NCBI RefSeq assembly: GCF_900115135.1
Contig: NZ_FOVK01000001.1
Span: 62,001 to 126,000 of the forward strand
Reading direction: 5' to 3'
Origin: Proteiniclasticum ruminis
GTDB lineage: Bacteria; Bacillota; Clostridia; Clostridiales; Clostridiaceae
DNA: 64,000 nt
In this document: positions 1 to 8,295 of the stretch, in pieces
Numbering within the stretch: the stretch's first letter is position 1
Layout of the letters: each line of letters opens with the position of its first letter
Position numbers and translations under genes: made by a program
Notes under the pieces: model-generated
Database searches by the model: none
Told to the model about the DNA's origin: nothing
Seen by the model: only the letters and a program-made list of their open reading frames with translations

Positions 1-273
1 CCGATGATGTTCAGACTGGGTCTTAGCCCAGAACTGACTCAGGCTGCATTTAGAATCGGTGATTCCACAACCAATATCATTTCTCCACTGATGAGTTACT
101 TTGCTATGATTGTAGTATTCGCGAAAAAGTATGACAAAAACAGCGGTATTGGAACCATCATTTCTACGATGCTGCCATACTCCATCACGTTCCTCATCGG
201 CTGGACACTGATGATGGTTGTTTGGTTCTTCCTTGGCTTGCCACTGGGACCTGGAGCAGGACTGTTCGTATAA
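1..273 (+). CDS. AbgT family transporter, C-terminal end (5' truncated by window edge)
   Basis: The reading frame is open from the first base, so only the last 90 or so residues of a larger membrane protein are present. The segment shows two hydrophobic helices and the stretch [18 protein letters not shown], which I recognise from the AbgT family, known for uptake of p-aminobenzoyl-glutamate or efflux of related compounds. It ends just before a strong terminator, so it is the last gene of its transcript. The M20 peptidase that follows could act on imported dipeptide-like substrates, but the terminator between them argues for separate transcription. Confidence 0.8.
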   Translation, partial: PMMFRLGLSPELTQAAFRIGDSTTNIISPLMSYFAMIVVFAKKYDKNSGIGTIISTMLPYSITFLIGWTLMMVVWFFLGLPLGPGAGLFV

Positions 274-281
274 AACAAACC

Positions 282-315
282 ATAGAGCTTATGTAATCGT
301 AAGCTCTATTTTTTT
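282..315 (+). terminator. Rho-independent terminator of the AbgT gene
   Basis: A perfect 10-bp stem (282-291 with 300-309), an 8-nt loop and a run of seven T follow the AbgT stop codon directly. Confidence 0.9.
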
Positions 316-360
316 CAACATGGATTCTGGTAAAATAAAAAAAACACATGGAGGTAGAGA

Positions 361-1467
361 ATGAATAAAGAAAGACTTCTGGAAAGATTTCTGAAGTATG
401 TGAGAATCGACAGTCCAACCAAAGAAGAAAGAGACTTTGCTCTGGTGCTCATGAAGGAGCTGACCAATCTCGGTCTTGAGGTGACCATGGACGATGCTGG
501 AGAAAAAACAGGCTCAAACTCTGGAAACCTCATTGCAAAGCTTTCTGGAGACAAAGAAAGAAGAAGCATCCTGTTCAGTGCCCATATGGATACCGTTTCT
601 CCGGGCAGAGGCATCAAGCCAGTGATCAAAGACGGCACCATCTGGAGCGATGGCACCACCATCTTAGGGGGAGATGACAAAGCAGGCATTGCAGCGGTGA
701 TGGAAGCGCTCACCGTCATCAAAGAAGAAGGCATTCCCCATGGTGACATCGAAGTGATCTTTACGATTTTTGAAGAAGGCGGACTCTTCGGGGCAAAGAA
801 CCTGGAATACGCAAACCTCAAGTCCAAACTGGGCTTTGTGCTGGACAGTGGCGGAGACCCGGGAGACATCATCGTGCAAGGACCGGCGCAGAACAAGATT
901 GATGTGACCTTCATCGGAAGAGAGGCCCATGCGGGCGTTGCACCAGAGCAGGGCATCAGCGCAGTGATGATGGCAGCTGAAGCCATTTCCAATATGAAGC
1001 TTCTCCGCATCGATGAGGAGACCACAGCAAACATCGGCGCCATCCTGGGAGGAGGACCCACCAACATCGTCACCAAGGAAGTGAAGTTCTTTGCAGAGGC
1101 CAGAAGCCTCAGTGATGAGAAGCTGAAGGTGCAGAGCGACCATATGGTGGCCTGCTGCGTCGAAGCCGCGAAGAAGTTTGGCGGAGAAGTTCTCACTTCA
1201 GTGGAAAATGCCTATGGCGCATTCTCTGTCCCCACAGACCATGAGGCAGTGAGAATGGTGGAGGAAGCCTGCAAAGAGCTGTCCATCAGAACCAGAACCA
1301 CCACTTCCGGCGGAGGAAGCGACACCAACATCCTGAACCAGAACGGTATTGCTTCTGTGAACCTGGGAATTGGAGAAAGAAAGCCCCATACGCTGGAAGA
1401 GCATCTGCACATTAAAGATCTGGAAGATACCACAAGGATTGTTCTGGAACTGATGAAAAAAGCATAA
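361..1467 (+). CDS. M20 family metallopeptidase, peptidase T-like
   Basis: A cytosolic zinc-dependent peptidase of the M20 (PepT-like tripeptidase) family, 368 residues, normal family length. Metal and catalytic residues are visible: H75 in AHMDTV, the Asp pair in LGGDDKAG (105-106), the Glu pair in IFEEGG (138-139), a further His in GREAHAG of the dimerisation domain, and the C-terminal EEHLHIKDL. The start at 361 has GGAGGT six bases upstream. It is monocistronic, between a terminator at 282-315 and a convergent terminator at 1485-1525. Substrate is not determinable; short peptides are the family norm. Confidence 0.85.
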   Translation: MNKERLLERFLKYVRIDSPTKEERDFALVLMKELTNLGLEVTMDDAGEKTGSNSGNLIAKLSGDKERRSILFSAHMDTVSPGRGIKPVIKDGTIWSDGTTILGGDDKAGIAAVMEALTVIKEEGIPHGDIEVIFTIFEEGGLFGAKNLEYANLKSKLGFVLDSGGDPGDIIVQGPAQNKIDVTFIGREAHAGVAPEQGISAVMMAAEAISNMKLLRIDEETTANIGAILGGGPTNIVTKEVKFFAEARSLSDEKLKVQSDHMVACCVEAAKKFGGEVLTSVENAYGAFSVPTDHEAVRMVEEACKELSIRTRTTTSGGGSDTNILNQNGIASVNLGIGERKPHTLEEHLHIKDLEDTTRIVLELMKKA

Positions 1468-1484
1468 GATCCAAAGGAACAGAA

Positions 1485-1525
1485 AAACTGCAGTCAGGAT
1501 GATATCAATATCCAGACTGCAGTTT
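1485..1525. terminator. Convergent hairpin terminator between peptidase and pseudouridine synthase
   Basis: A perfect 11-bp stem (1485-1495 with 1515-1525) with a second short inner stem, T-rich on the + side and reading into a T-rich tract on the - side as well. It sits between two genes that converge, so it probably serves both. Confidence 0.75.
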
Positions 1526-1529
1526 ATTT

Positions 1530-2234
1530 TTATTCTTCGATGGGAAGGGAATCCGTGGAAAAATAAAGATCTTTGATTTCTTTTGCTGTGAGGGCTCTCA
1601 TCTCACCAGGTTTCAGGTCCCCCAAAGAGAGGTGAAGGATCCGGATTCTTTTGAGCTTCATGACTTCATGGCCGAAAAAGCCTGCCATCCGTCGGATCTG
1701 CCGGTTCATTCCTTCTGTGAGGATGATGGAAAAACTGTTTTCCTCCAGTCTGTCTACCTGGCATGGTTTTGTGAAGCCGATGCCGATGTCAACGCCCTGA
1801 GACATCTTCTTCAGGGTGTCATCAGAGATGGGGGAGTCCACCCACACCTGATATTCCTTCTCCACCTGACCCTCCCCGTGAAGAAGCTTCTGAGCCAGGT
1901 CTCCGTCATTGGTGAGAATGAGGAGACCTTCTGAATCTTTGTCGAGCCTCCCCACAGGAAATGCATAGTGGGGCAGTTGAAGTGCGGCTGCCAGACCGCC
2001 CACCGCTTCCTCATCCAGAGTGCAGATGATTCCCGGAGGTTTATGATAGAGGAAATAAATGGAAGGTTTTTTCTTTACGGGTTCACCGAAAAAGAGGATG
2101 TGGTCTTCTTCCGTCACCCATTGTCCTTCTGTGGCGGGTACGCCGTTCACAAGAATCCCGCCTTCACGGATGTACCGGTTCACTTGTTTTCTGGAACAGT
2201 AACCATAATTAGAGAGCAGCTTGTTGATACGCAC
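1530..2234 (-). CDS. rRNA pseudouridine synthase, RsuA/RluB/RluF family
   Basis: Isomerises a uridine in ribosomal RNA. The N-terminal residues 1-50 form an S4 RNA-binding domain (RINKLLSNYGYCSRKQ); the catalytic Asp lies in GRLDKDSEGLLILTNDG, and MNRQIRRM is the family's C-terminal signature. 234 residues is usual for the small Firmicute members. The start is a GTG at 2234 preceded by AAAGGGGGAT on the minus strand. RluF-like (23S rRNA) is my best subfamily guess, but RsuA or RluB specificity cannot be excluded by eye. Confidence 0.85.
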   Translation of the reverse strand: MRINKLLSNYGYCSRKQVNRYIREGGILVNGVPATEGQWVTEEDHILFFGEPVKKKPSIYFLYHKPPGIICTLDEEAVGGLAAALQLPHYAFPVGRLDKDSEGLLILTNDGDLAQKLLHGEGQVEKEYQVWVDSPISDDTLKKMSQGVDIGIGFTKPCQVDRLEENSFSIILTEGMNRQIRRMAGFFGHEVMKLKRIRILHLSLGDLKPGEMRALTAKEIKDLYFSTDSLPIEE

Positions 2235-2308
2235 AGGAACATCCCCCTTTCACTTTTCTCATACTAGCACAGGATGTGGTAGAACAAAAGGGCTTTAGCC
2301 TCTTATGC

Positions 2309-2377
2309 ATTTCAATATGTGTTAAAATTTGAAATAAGTTGGATAAAATCCATAGGCTATTTCAAATTGTGTTAGAA
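2309..2377. repeat. Paired direct and inverted repeats upstream of the small membrane gene
   Basis: Two 19-bp copies that match at 16 positions (2309-2327 and 2359-2377, pattern ATTTCAA..TGTGTTA.AA) are 50 bp apart. Between and overlapping them is a perfect 10-bp inverted repeat, 2327-2336 with 2358-2367. The arrangement lies just upstream of the gene at 2405 and could be an operator pair; no regulator is identified. Confidence 0.4.
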
Positions 2378-2404
2378 TGAAAGAAAAAACGGGGAGTGTT
2401 ATAT

Positions 2405-2758
2405 ATGAAATGGGTTAAGATGATTTCCTTTCTGGGAGTTCTTGCCATGACAGCAGTGTTGTTCTACGGATTCACCCAAGGAAACTTTTTTGAAGACGGC
2501 GGAAAACTGATGGAGAATCCCTGGGGCATCGTATCGTTAGTGGACCTTTACACAGGATTTGTTCTTTTTGCTGTTTGGATCGTCTACAGAGAATCCGGGC
2601 TGCTGCCGAAGGTCATCTGGGTACTGCTTCTCATGGTTCTGGGATTTTTCACCGCCAGTCTATATATGCTCATCGCAGCGTATCAGTCCAAAGGGGATCT
2701 TCTGAAATTCGCCTTTGGCGCAAAAAAAGAACAGGTACTGTCAAAATACCAATCATAA
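2405..2758 (+). CDS. Small membrane protein, DUF1475-like
   Basis: Function unknown. The protein is 117 residues with three predicted membrane helices and a conserved-looking ENPWGIVSLVDLYTGF segment that I associate with DUF1475. An in-frame GTG at 2396 abuts the GGGGAG site, so the ATG at 2405, eight bases after that site, is the better start. The next gene begins 18 bp after the stop and is also a membrane protein, so the two form a short operon. Confidence 0.65.
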   Translation: MKWVKMISFLGVLAMTAVLFYGFTQGNFFEDGGKLMENPWGIVSLVDLYTGFVLFAVWIVYRESGLLPKVIWVLLLMVLGFFTASLYMLIAAYQSKGDLLKFAFGAKKEQVLSKYQS

Positions 2759-2776
2759 GAACAAGGAGGCGCTTCC

Positions 2777-3442
2777 ATGTGGTATCAAGAAATACTGTCT
2801 GAACTGAAAATGGTCCTGAAGGGAAATACGCTGGATGCGCTTCTTCCTTCGCTATTGTTTGTCTTCCTCCAGTCCCCGCTAGGACTTACCACCAGCGCTC
2901 TGGTGGCAGTTCTCTCATCCTTTCTCCTCACAGGATACAGGATCGTCAGAAAACAGAAGAGTTTCTATGCTCTCTTGGGGGTTCTGGGGGTACTGTTTGC
3001 TGCTGGCTATGCGGCTTTTTCAGGAAGTGCAGAGAACTATTATCTGCCAAGGCTCTTCAATGGAACCCTTCTTGTGCTGGTTTCTTTTGGATCCATTTTG
3101 TTTGGAAAGCCCCTGGCTGCGCTTCTTAGCCACCTGTCCCGGGGATGGCCCATGGGATGGTTCCTGAGAAAAGATGTGAAACCTGCTTATCGGGAAGTGA
3201 CCTTCATCTGGTCGGTGCTTTTACTTTTGAGACTTCTTGTCCAGTGGAATCTCTATCGGGGCGGGGATCTCACCAGACTCTTTTTCATCAATTTTTTCAT
3301 GGGGACCCCTGCCACCATCGTGATCCTTGTCCTCAGCTATGTGTATGGCATCTACCGCTTGAAGAAACTGAAAGGCCCCTCGGTGGATGAATACCTGGAA
3401 AATGCACCCGGTCCCTATAAAGGTCAAAAGAAAGGGTTTTAA
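2777..3442 (+). CDS. Integral membrane protein, DUF3159-like
   Basis: A 221-residue protein with about five or six hydrophobic helices. The central pattern (LPSLLFVFL near the start, SAENYYLPRLFNG, GKPLAALLSHLSRGW, then AYREVTFIW and LRLLVQWNLY) resembles DUF3159, a family I know mainly from Actinobacteria and whose function is undetermined. AAGGAGG precedes the ATG. It is co-transcribed with the small membrane protein upstream. No enzymatic motif is visible. Confidence 0.55.
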   Translation: MWYQEILSELKMVLKGNTLDALLPSLLFVFLQSPLGLTTSALVAVLSSFLLTGYRIVRKQKSFYALLGVLGVLFAAGYAAFSGSAENYYLPRLFNGTLLVLVSFGSILFGKPLAALLSHLSRGWPMGWFLRKDVKPAYREVTFIWSVLLLLRLLVQWNLYRGGDLTRLFFINFFMGTPATIVILVLSYVYGIYRLKKLKGPSVDEYLENAPGPYKGQKKGF

Positions 3443-3535
3443 ATCCGTTTTAACTGATTTTATAATTTCTGACGACAATATTCCGTTGATGTAGATTTCT
3501 GTAGAACGATAGCTACTGAATTGTAGACATACATG

Positions 3536-3544
3536 TGCTATAAT
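3536..3544 (+). promoter_or_regulatory. Extended -10 promoter for the first EAL gene
   Basis: TGC-TATAAT at 3536-3544 is an extended -10 element; no good -35 box lies at 16-18 bp, as is common for extended -10 promoters. Confidence 0.55.
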
Positions 3545-3597
3545 GAGAAAAATAAAAAAGCATCCATGTATTTCTTTGGGCGTCAGGGAGTATGCAT

Positions 3598-5862
3598 ATG
3601 AAAAACAATAGAAAGCTGGAAACGCCGGATTTGAAGCCGTATCTAATTCCGCTGATTTTGCTCTGCGGAATTTTTCTCGTGACCAGCTTTTTTCTCATGT
3701 CTGGAATCCGTCAGCATTATTATGAACTGAAAAAAGAGGAAGCACTGAAGATTGCCAGAAGCTATGGTCAGAGTCTGGAAAAATTCAAGGAAGCAGAAGC
3801 AATCATCGAAGGGCTTCTGGAGGAAAAAATCAGAGTATCCTCCAGCATGGCCTCCGGTGCGGGAGAAGAGCTTTCCAGTGACCTGCTGGAAAAGATGGCC
3901 CTGGAGCTCGATATCGATGAACTGGACTACTATGATGAGGACGGAGTACTTCTTTATTCCAATCTGCCTGAAGTGATAGGATGGAAGATTTATGAGGGGC
4001 ATCCCATCGACCGCTTTATAAAAAGTGATGCTCTCTTCCTGGTGGAAGATCTTCGCCAGGATGTCATCACTGGAAACTATTATAAGTATGGATATCTGAA
4101 AGTCCCTTCAGGGGGACTCATTCAGGTGGGGCTGAGAGCTGACCGGGTTCAGTCTTTTCTGGCTCAGTATGAGGTGGACCATCTTCTAAGCGAAATGAAG
4201 GAAAATCAGGATGCGCTCTCCATCAGTCTGCTGTCGGAAGAGCTGGCAGTCCTTGCCAGCACCAAAGAGAACAAGCACTTGGATATGACGGAGAAAGAAC
4301 TTGCGATGATCAGGGCGTCCCTGAAAACAGAAAAAGAGTATGGTGCTGTCCTTTCAGAAGGGGAGCAGCTCATGTACAAGGTGTTTCTCCGATTGGATGA
4401 AGTGGAAAGCGGGGATACTCTGGCGGTTTCCTATACCATGGAAGAAACCCTGTCCACCATCCGAACGGTGACCACCTACGGACTGCTGGTGCTGGTGCTT
4501 GTTTTTTCCGTTCTCCTTTTCAGTATCCGGGTATCTTATGAGAAAAACAAGAAACTGCGTCGCATTGCCTTTTACGACAGCCTGACAGATCTGCCCAACC
4601 GGGAATACCTAAAGGAATGGAGCAGAAGGCAGGATCAAGGGACCTTTCAGGGCACCCTGGTGCTGGTGAACATTTTGAATTTCAAACACATCAATGTGGC
4701 CTACGGCTATGATTTTGGTGATCTTCTTCTAAAGGAAGTGGCGAAAAGACTTCAAAAGCTCCAGAAGAAAAATCTTCTCCTGTTCCGGTTTTCTGTGGAC
4801 CGGTTTATCCTTCTATGCAGAGACGCCAATCAGAGGATTACCTATGACTGGATGGCCAAGAAGGTGCTGGAACTATTTGAGGAGCCCATGAGAATAAAAG
4901 ATCTGGATTTTCCTGTGCAGATCACCCTGGGTGGAGCCCTTTCCACAGACAGAGGGGAGAAAATCACAGAGCTTCTGAAGTTTGCTACAGTGGCGCTGGA
5001 AGAAGGCAGAAAAAAAGAGCGGAAGGAAATGCTCTATGAAAAAGAGATGATCGATCTGTTCCGGCGGGAAGAGATCCTCTTAAAAGAAATGCGCGAGGCC
5101 ATCGAGAAGAAAGACCAAAGCACCCTTTATCTGGCTTTTCAGCCCATCCTCTCCGGTAATGGAGAAGAGGTGGTTGCCTTTGAAGCTCTGGCCAGAATGA
5201 ATTCCCAAAGCTTTGGACCGGTGTCGCCCATGGAGTTTATTGAGGTTGCAGAAAAGAATCAGCTCATTCAGCGACTCAGCGACTGCATCCTGGACTGCGC
5301 TCTGGACTTTATGAAGGAGCTTCGGCGCCAGGGGAAAAGCCACTTGAGGGTAGCGGTGAATGTATCTGGCTATCAGCTTCTAAAGGAAGACTTCAGTGAA
5401 TCGCTTTTAAGAAGATTAAAATCAGAAGGGATCCGCCCCCAGATGCTGGAAGTGGAGATTACAGAATCGGTGCTTTTGGAAAACTTCCAGCACTTGAACG
5501 ACAAACTCAAAAAACTGAGAGGCTCTGGAGTCCGCGTGGCTTTGGATGATTTTGGCACTGGGTATTCCTCCTTCATGAGGCTTCAGGAGCTTCATCTGGA
5601 CACCATTAAAATCGATCAGGCGTTCATCCGAAGAATAAAGAATGAGAAGGAGGAAACCCTCGTCAGCGATATGATCCAGATGGCGCACCGGCTAAAGCTT
5701 CAGGTGGTGGCAGAAGGCGTGGAAGAAGAACATCAGAGGAAAAATCTCATCCATTTCGGCTGTGATGCCCTGCAAGGCTATTATTATGCAAAACCGCTGA
5801 CACCGGAGGAGGCACTTCTTTTCGCAGACAGATTCAAAGAAGCAAAGGATTTCTTTGGATAA
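3598..5862 (+). CDS. Membrane sensor with degenerate GGDEF and intact EAL c-di-GMP phosphodiesterase (paralogue 1)
   Basis: Predicted to hydrolyse c-di-GMP to pGpG in response to an extracellular signal. Order: helix at about residues 14-34, extracellular sensor to about 285, second helix near 290-310, GGDEF fold (starts YDSLTDLPNREYL) whose active site reads SVDRF instead of GGDEF, then an EAL domain. The EAL domain retains FEALAR, VNVSGYQL, EVEITES, LDDFGTGYSS, IKID, AEGVE and LQGYYYAKPL, so phosphodiesterase activity is expected and cyclase activity is not. ATG 3598 is chosen over ATG 3592 because GGGAG ends at 3590, seven bases away from 3598. It is the first of three paralogues with the same layout. 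Confidence 0.9.
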   Translation: MKNNRKLETPDLKPYLIPLILLCGIFLVTSFFLMSGIRQHYYELKKEEALKIARSYGQSLEKFKEAEAIIEGLLEEKIRVSSSMASGAGEELSSDLLEKMALELDIDELDYYDEDGVLLYSNLPEVIGWKIYEGHPIDRFIKSDALFLVEDLRQDVITGNYYKYGYLKVPSGGLIQVGLRADRVQSFLAQYEVDHLLSEMKENQDALSISLLSEELAVLASTKENKHLDMTEKELAMIRASLKTEKEYGAVLSEGEQLMYKVFLRLDEVESGDTLAVSYTMEETLSTIRTVTTYGLLVLVLVFSVLLFSIRVSYEKNKKLRRIAFYDSLTDLPNREYLKEWSRRQDQGTFQGTLVLVNILNFKHINVAYGYDFGDLLLKEVAKRLQKLQKKNLLLFRFSVDRFILLCRDANQRITYDWMAKKVLELFEEPMRIKDLDFPVQITLGGALSTDRGEKITELLKFATVALEEGRKKERKEMLYEKEMIDLFRREEILLKEMREAIEKKDQSTLYLAFQPILSGNGEEVVAFEALARMNSQSFGPVSPMEFIEVAEKNQLIQRLSDCILDCALDFMKELRRQGKSHLRVAVNVSGYQLLKEDFSESLLRRLKSEGIRPQMLEVEITESVLLENFQHLNDKLKKLRGSGVRVALDDFGTGYSSFMRLQELHLDTIKIDQAFIRRIKNEKEETLVSDMIQMAHRLKLQVVAEGVEEEHQRKNLIHFGCDALQGYYYAKPLTPEEALLFADRFKEAKDFFG

Positions 5863-6006
5863 CGAAAGTTATGATACTGTAGAGGGAAAAAACGTCATGG
5901 AAGAAAGTGCGTTAAAAAGTGAAGCAATACTTTAAGAAAACATGCTCATGGACCTAAGATAACGCCCGTAGTTAAAAATCAGGGAAAGAGAAGAGGATAG
6001 AGACCG

Positions 6007-8295
6007 ATGAGATTTGGCAGACAGATGAAAAGAATGCTGAAAAAACCAAGAGAAGTGCAGGAACTGGCCAAGGGATCCATGTTTCTTGTGACTGTGGCTC
6101 TTTGTCTTGGTCTCATCATCATGTCCGCTGGTATCGAAAACTACTTTGTGAATGATTTGAAGATCAATGCAAGAAACCTTGCCAGAGGATACACCCACAG
6201 CCTGCGAAAAACTGTGGAGGCTAGTGGTGCAGTCCGTCAGCTCATCAGCGAGAAGCTTCGCTATGCAGTGGACATCACCTCAGATCTTTCCGGCAGCTTC
6301 TCCAATGAGGTCTTAAGAGACGTTGCAAAGGAGATTGATGTGGATGAGATTGATGTCTACAGTCCTGAAGGAAAGATCCTTTATTCCAATCTCAGCGCTT
6401 ATCTTGGATGGGTTGCTCCGAAAGGACATCCAGTGCAGCAGTTCATCGCCTCCAGTCTTTCCTTTCACGTGGATCCTCTGAGGGAAAACACCATCAGCAG
6501 ACAGCTTGTGCTCTACGGGTATCAGCGGCTGGAAGATGGAAGGGTCATCCAGGTGGGGAAAAATGCCAAACATCTGGAAGGGCTTCTTTCCGGTTTCGAA
6601 CTGGAACGGATGATGGATGAAATGCGGAAGGATGAAGACGTCTCTTATGTGACTTATATCGATGAGGACCGGATTGTCCTTGGCAGCAGCACAGGCAGAG
6701 AAGCGGGCAGCTATCTGCCGATAAAAGACCAGGAAAACAGTCTCCTGGAATCTCTCCGTGGAGGTCAGATTCTGGGCGCACCTGTGGACTCTATTTATGA
6801 GGTGGAAGAACCGGTGCTGCTAAACGGTGTGGAATCGGGACGGCTTGTCATCGGTCTTTCCCTGGAAAGGACGAAAAGGGAGATCCTTCATCTCAACCGC
6901 ATCTTCACCGTGGTCTTTGTGATGATTTACCTGGCGGCCATCCTGATGCTTTATCTGTATCATTACAAAAGTGCAAGGCTTCATACCATGGCCTATGAGG
7001 ATGAGGTGACGATGCTTCCGAATCTCAAATATTTCAGAAGTGAGCTGGAGTATCTGTTCATGTCACCCAAGAGAGAAAAACTTGCGGTGATGCTTCTTCA
7101 GCTGCCTCGGTTTTCCAAAATTAGCATGGCCAGGGGCCATGAGCAGGGGGAGCGTCTCCTGGAGGAAATGGGGAAAACATTCAGGCAGATGGAGGAGGAA
7201 CATCTTTCCTTTTTCAAGCACTCCGATGAAAAGTTTCTGGTCCTCATCAAAGACTATGAGGACCGGGAGGACCTGGTCAGGATTCTTTCCGCCATTTCCC
7301 GGATTTCTTCAACCAGAGAGCCGGAACAGATGTCCCGATTCAGCACACTGAGATTCGGTGTGGTGGAGGTGAGAGAACAGGATCGGTCCGTGGAAAAGGT
7401 GCTGAAAGAAGCCCTCATTGCGCTGAATCATGCAGAGCTTCACCAGGGACTCTATTACAGTTTTTTCGACCAGGACATGGAACAGAAAGTAGAACGGGAA
7501 ACAAAGGTGGAGGCAGAGCTTCGGCAAGTGCTTCAGAATCAGGAGGAGGAAGATCTCTATCTTTTATATCAGCCCATCATCGGTGAAAAAGGGGAGAAGA
7601 TTTCCTCGGTGGAAGCCTTGGCCAGGCTGAAGACGCCTGCCCTTGGAGAAGTGTCTCCCCTGGAGTTCATCCCTGTGGCGGAGAAAAATGGACTCATGGG
7701 TCTTTTGGGCCTGCGAATCCTTGAAAAAGCCTGCGTTTTCTCTAAGACTTTGGAGAAACGAGGAATTCCTTTGAGGATTTCCGTGAATATATCAGGACTT
7801 CAGATTCTGGAGGATGACTTCATCCGGAAGGTCCATGAGGTTCTGAAAGAAAAAGAGGTGTCAGCGGCGTCTCTATCTCTGGAAATCACAGAATCGGTGT
7901 TTCTTGGGAACTACGACATCATAAACTTGAAACTGAAAACCCTCCGTGAGATGGGTATGACCATTTCCATTGATGACTTCGGTACAGGGTACTCCTCCTT
8001 TGCAAGACTGAAAGAGCTTCATGTGGATGGGGTAAAGATTGACCGGTACTTCGTAAGAAGGATCACAAAGCTTCCAGAAGAGGAGCTCATCAGCTCAGAC
8101 ATCATCCGCATGGTGCACCGGTACGGACTTTATACGGTGGCGGAAGGGGTGGAGCATGAAGAAGAGCTATCTTATCTTCTGAAAGAAGGGTGCGATTTCA
8201 TTCAAGGATATTATTACAGCAAGCCGCTTCCGGAAACGGAATTCATAGATTTTTGGGCGGACTTCAATAATGAGAAGTTGGAAGGTAGTGTATAA
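6007..8295 (+). CDS. Membrane sensor with degenerate GGDEF and intact EAL c-di-GMP phosphodiesterase (paralogue 2)
   Basis: Same architecture as the upstream paralogue: N-terminal helix (about 28-46), extracellular sensor, second helix near 300-320, GGDEF fold with HSDEKF at the active-site position (inactive as a cyclase), and an EAL domain with VEALAR, VNISGLQ, LEITES, IDDFGTGYSS, VKID, AEGVE and IQGYYYSKPL all present. Phosphodiesterase activity is therefore likely. The sensor shares YSNL....GW.....GHP and R.NTIS...LYGY..L with its paralogues. The ribosome site is weak (AGAGG about ten bases upstream). The stop codon abuts the ATG of the next gene, implying coupled translation. Confidence 0.88.
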   Translation: MRFGRQMKRMLKKPREVQELAKGSMFLVTVALCLGLIIMSAGIENYFVNDLKINARNLARGYTHSLRKTVEASGAVRQLISEKLRYAVDITSDLSGSFSNEVLRDVAKEIDVDEIDVYSPEGKILYSNLSAYLGWVAPKGHPVQQFIASSLSFHVDPLRENTISRQLVLYGYQRLEDGRVIQVGKNAKHLEGLLSGFELERMMDEMRKDEDVSYVTYIDEDRIVLGSSTGREAGSYLPIKDQENSLLESLRGGQILGAPVDSIYEVEEPVLLNGVESGRLVIGLSLERTKREILHLNRIFTVVFVMIYLAAILMLYLYHYKSARLHTMAYEDEVTMLPNLKYFRSELEYLFMSPKREKLAVMLLQLPRFSKISMARGHEQGERLLEEMGKTFRQMEEEHLSFFKHSDEKFLVLIKDYEDREDLVRILSAISRISSTREPEQMSRFSTLRFGVVEVREQDRSVEKVLKEALIALNHAELHQGLYYSFFDQDMEQKVERETKVEAELRQVLQNQEEEDLYLLYQPIIGEKGEKISSVEALARLKTPALGEVSPLEFIPVAEKNGLMGLLGLRILEKACVFSKTLEKRGIPLRISVNISGLQILEDDFIRKVHEVLKEKEVSAASLSLEITESVFLGNYDIINLKLKTLREMGMTISIDDFGTGYSSFARLKELHVDGVKIDRYFVRRITKLPEEELISSDIIRMVHRYGLYTVAEGVEHEEELSYLLKEGCDFIQGYYYSKPLPETEFIDFWADFNNEKLEGSV

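Noticed and set aside
315-1196. Long antisense frame over the M20 peptidase (293 codons)
   Set aside because: It is the mirror of a clearly coding gene, with low-complexity Ser/Pro/Leu composition and no motif or ribosome site.
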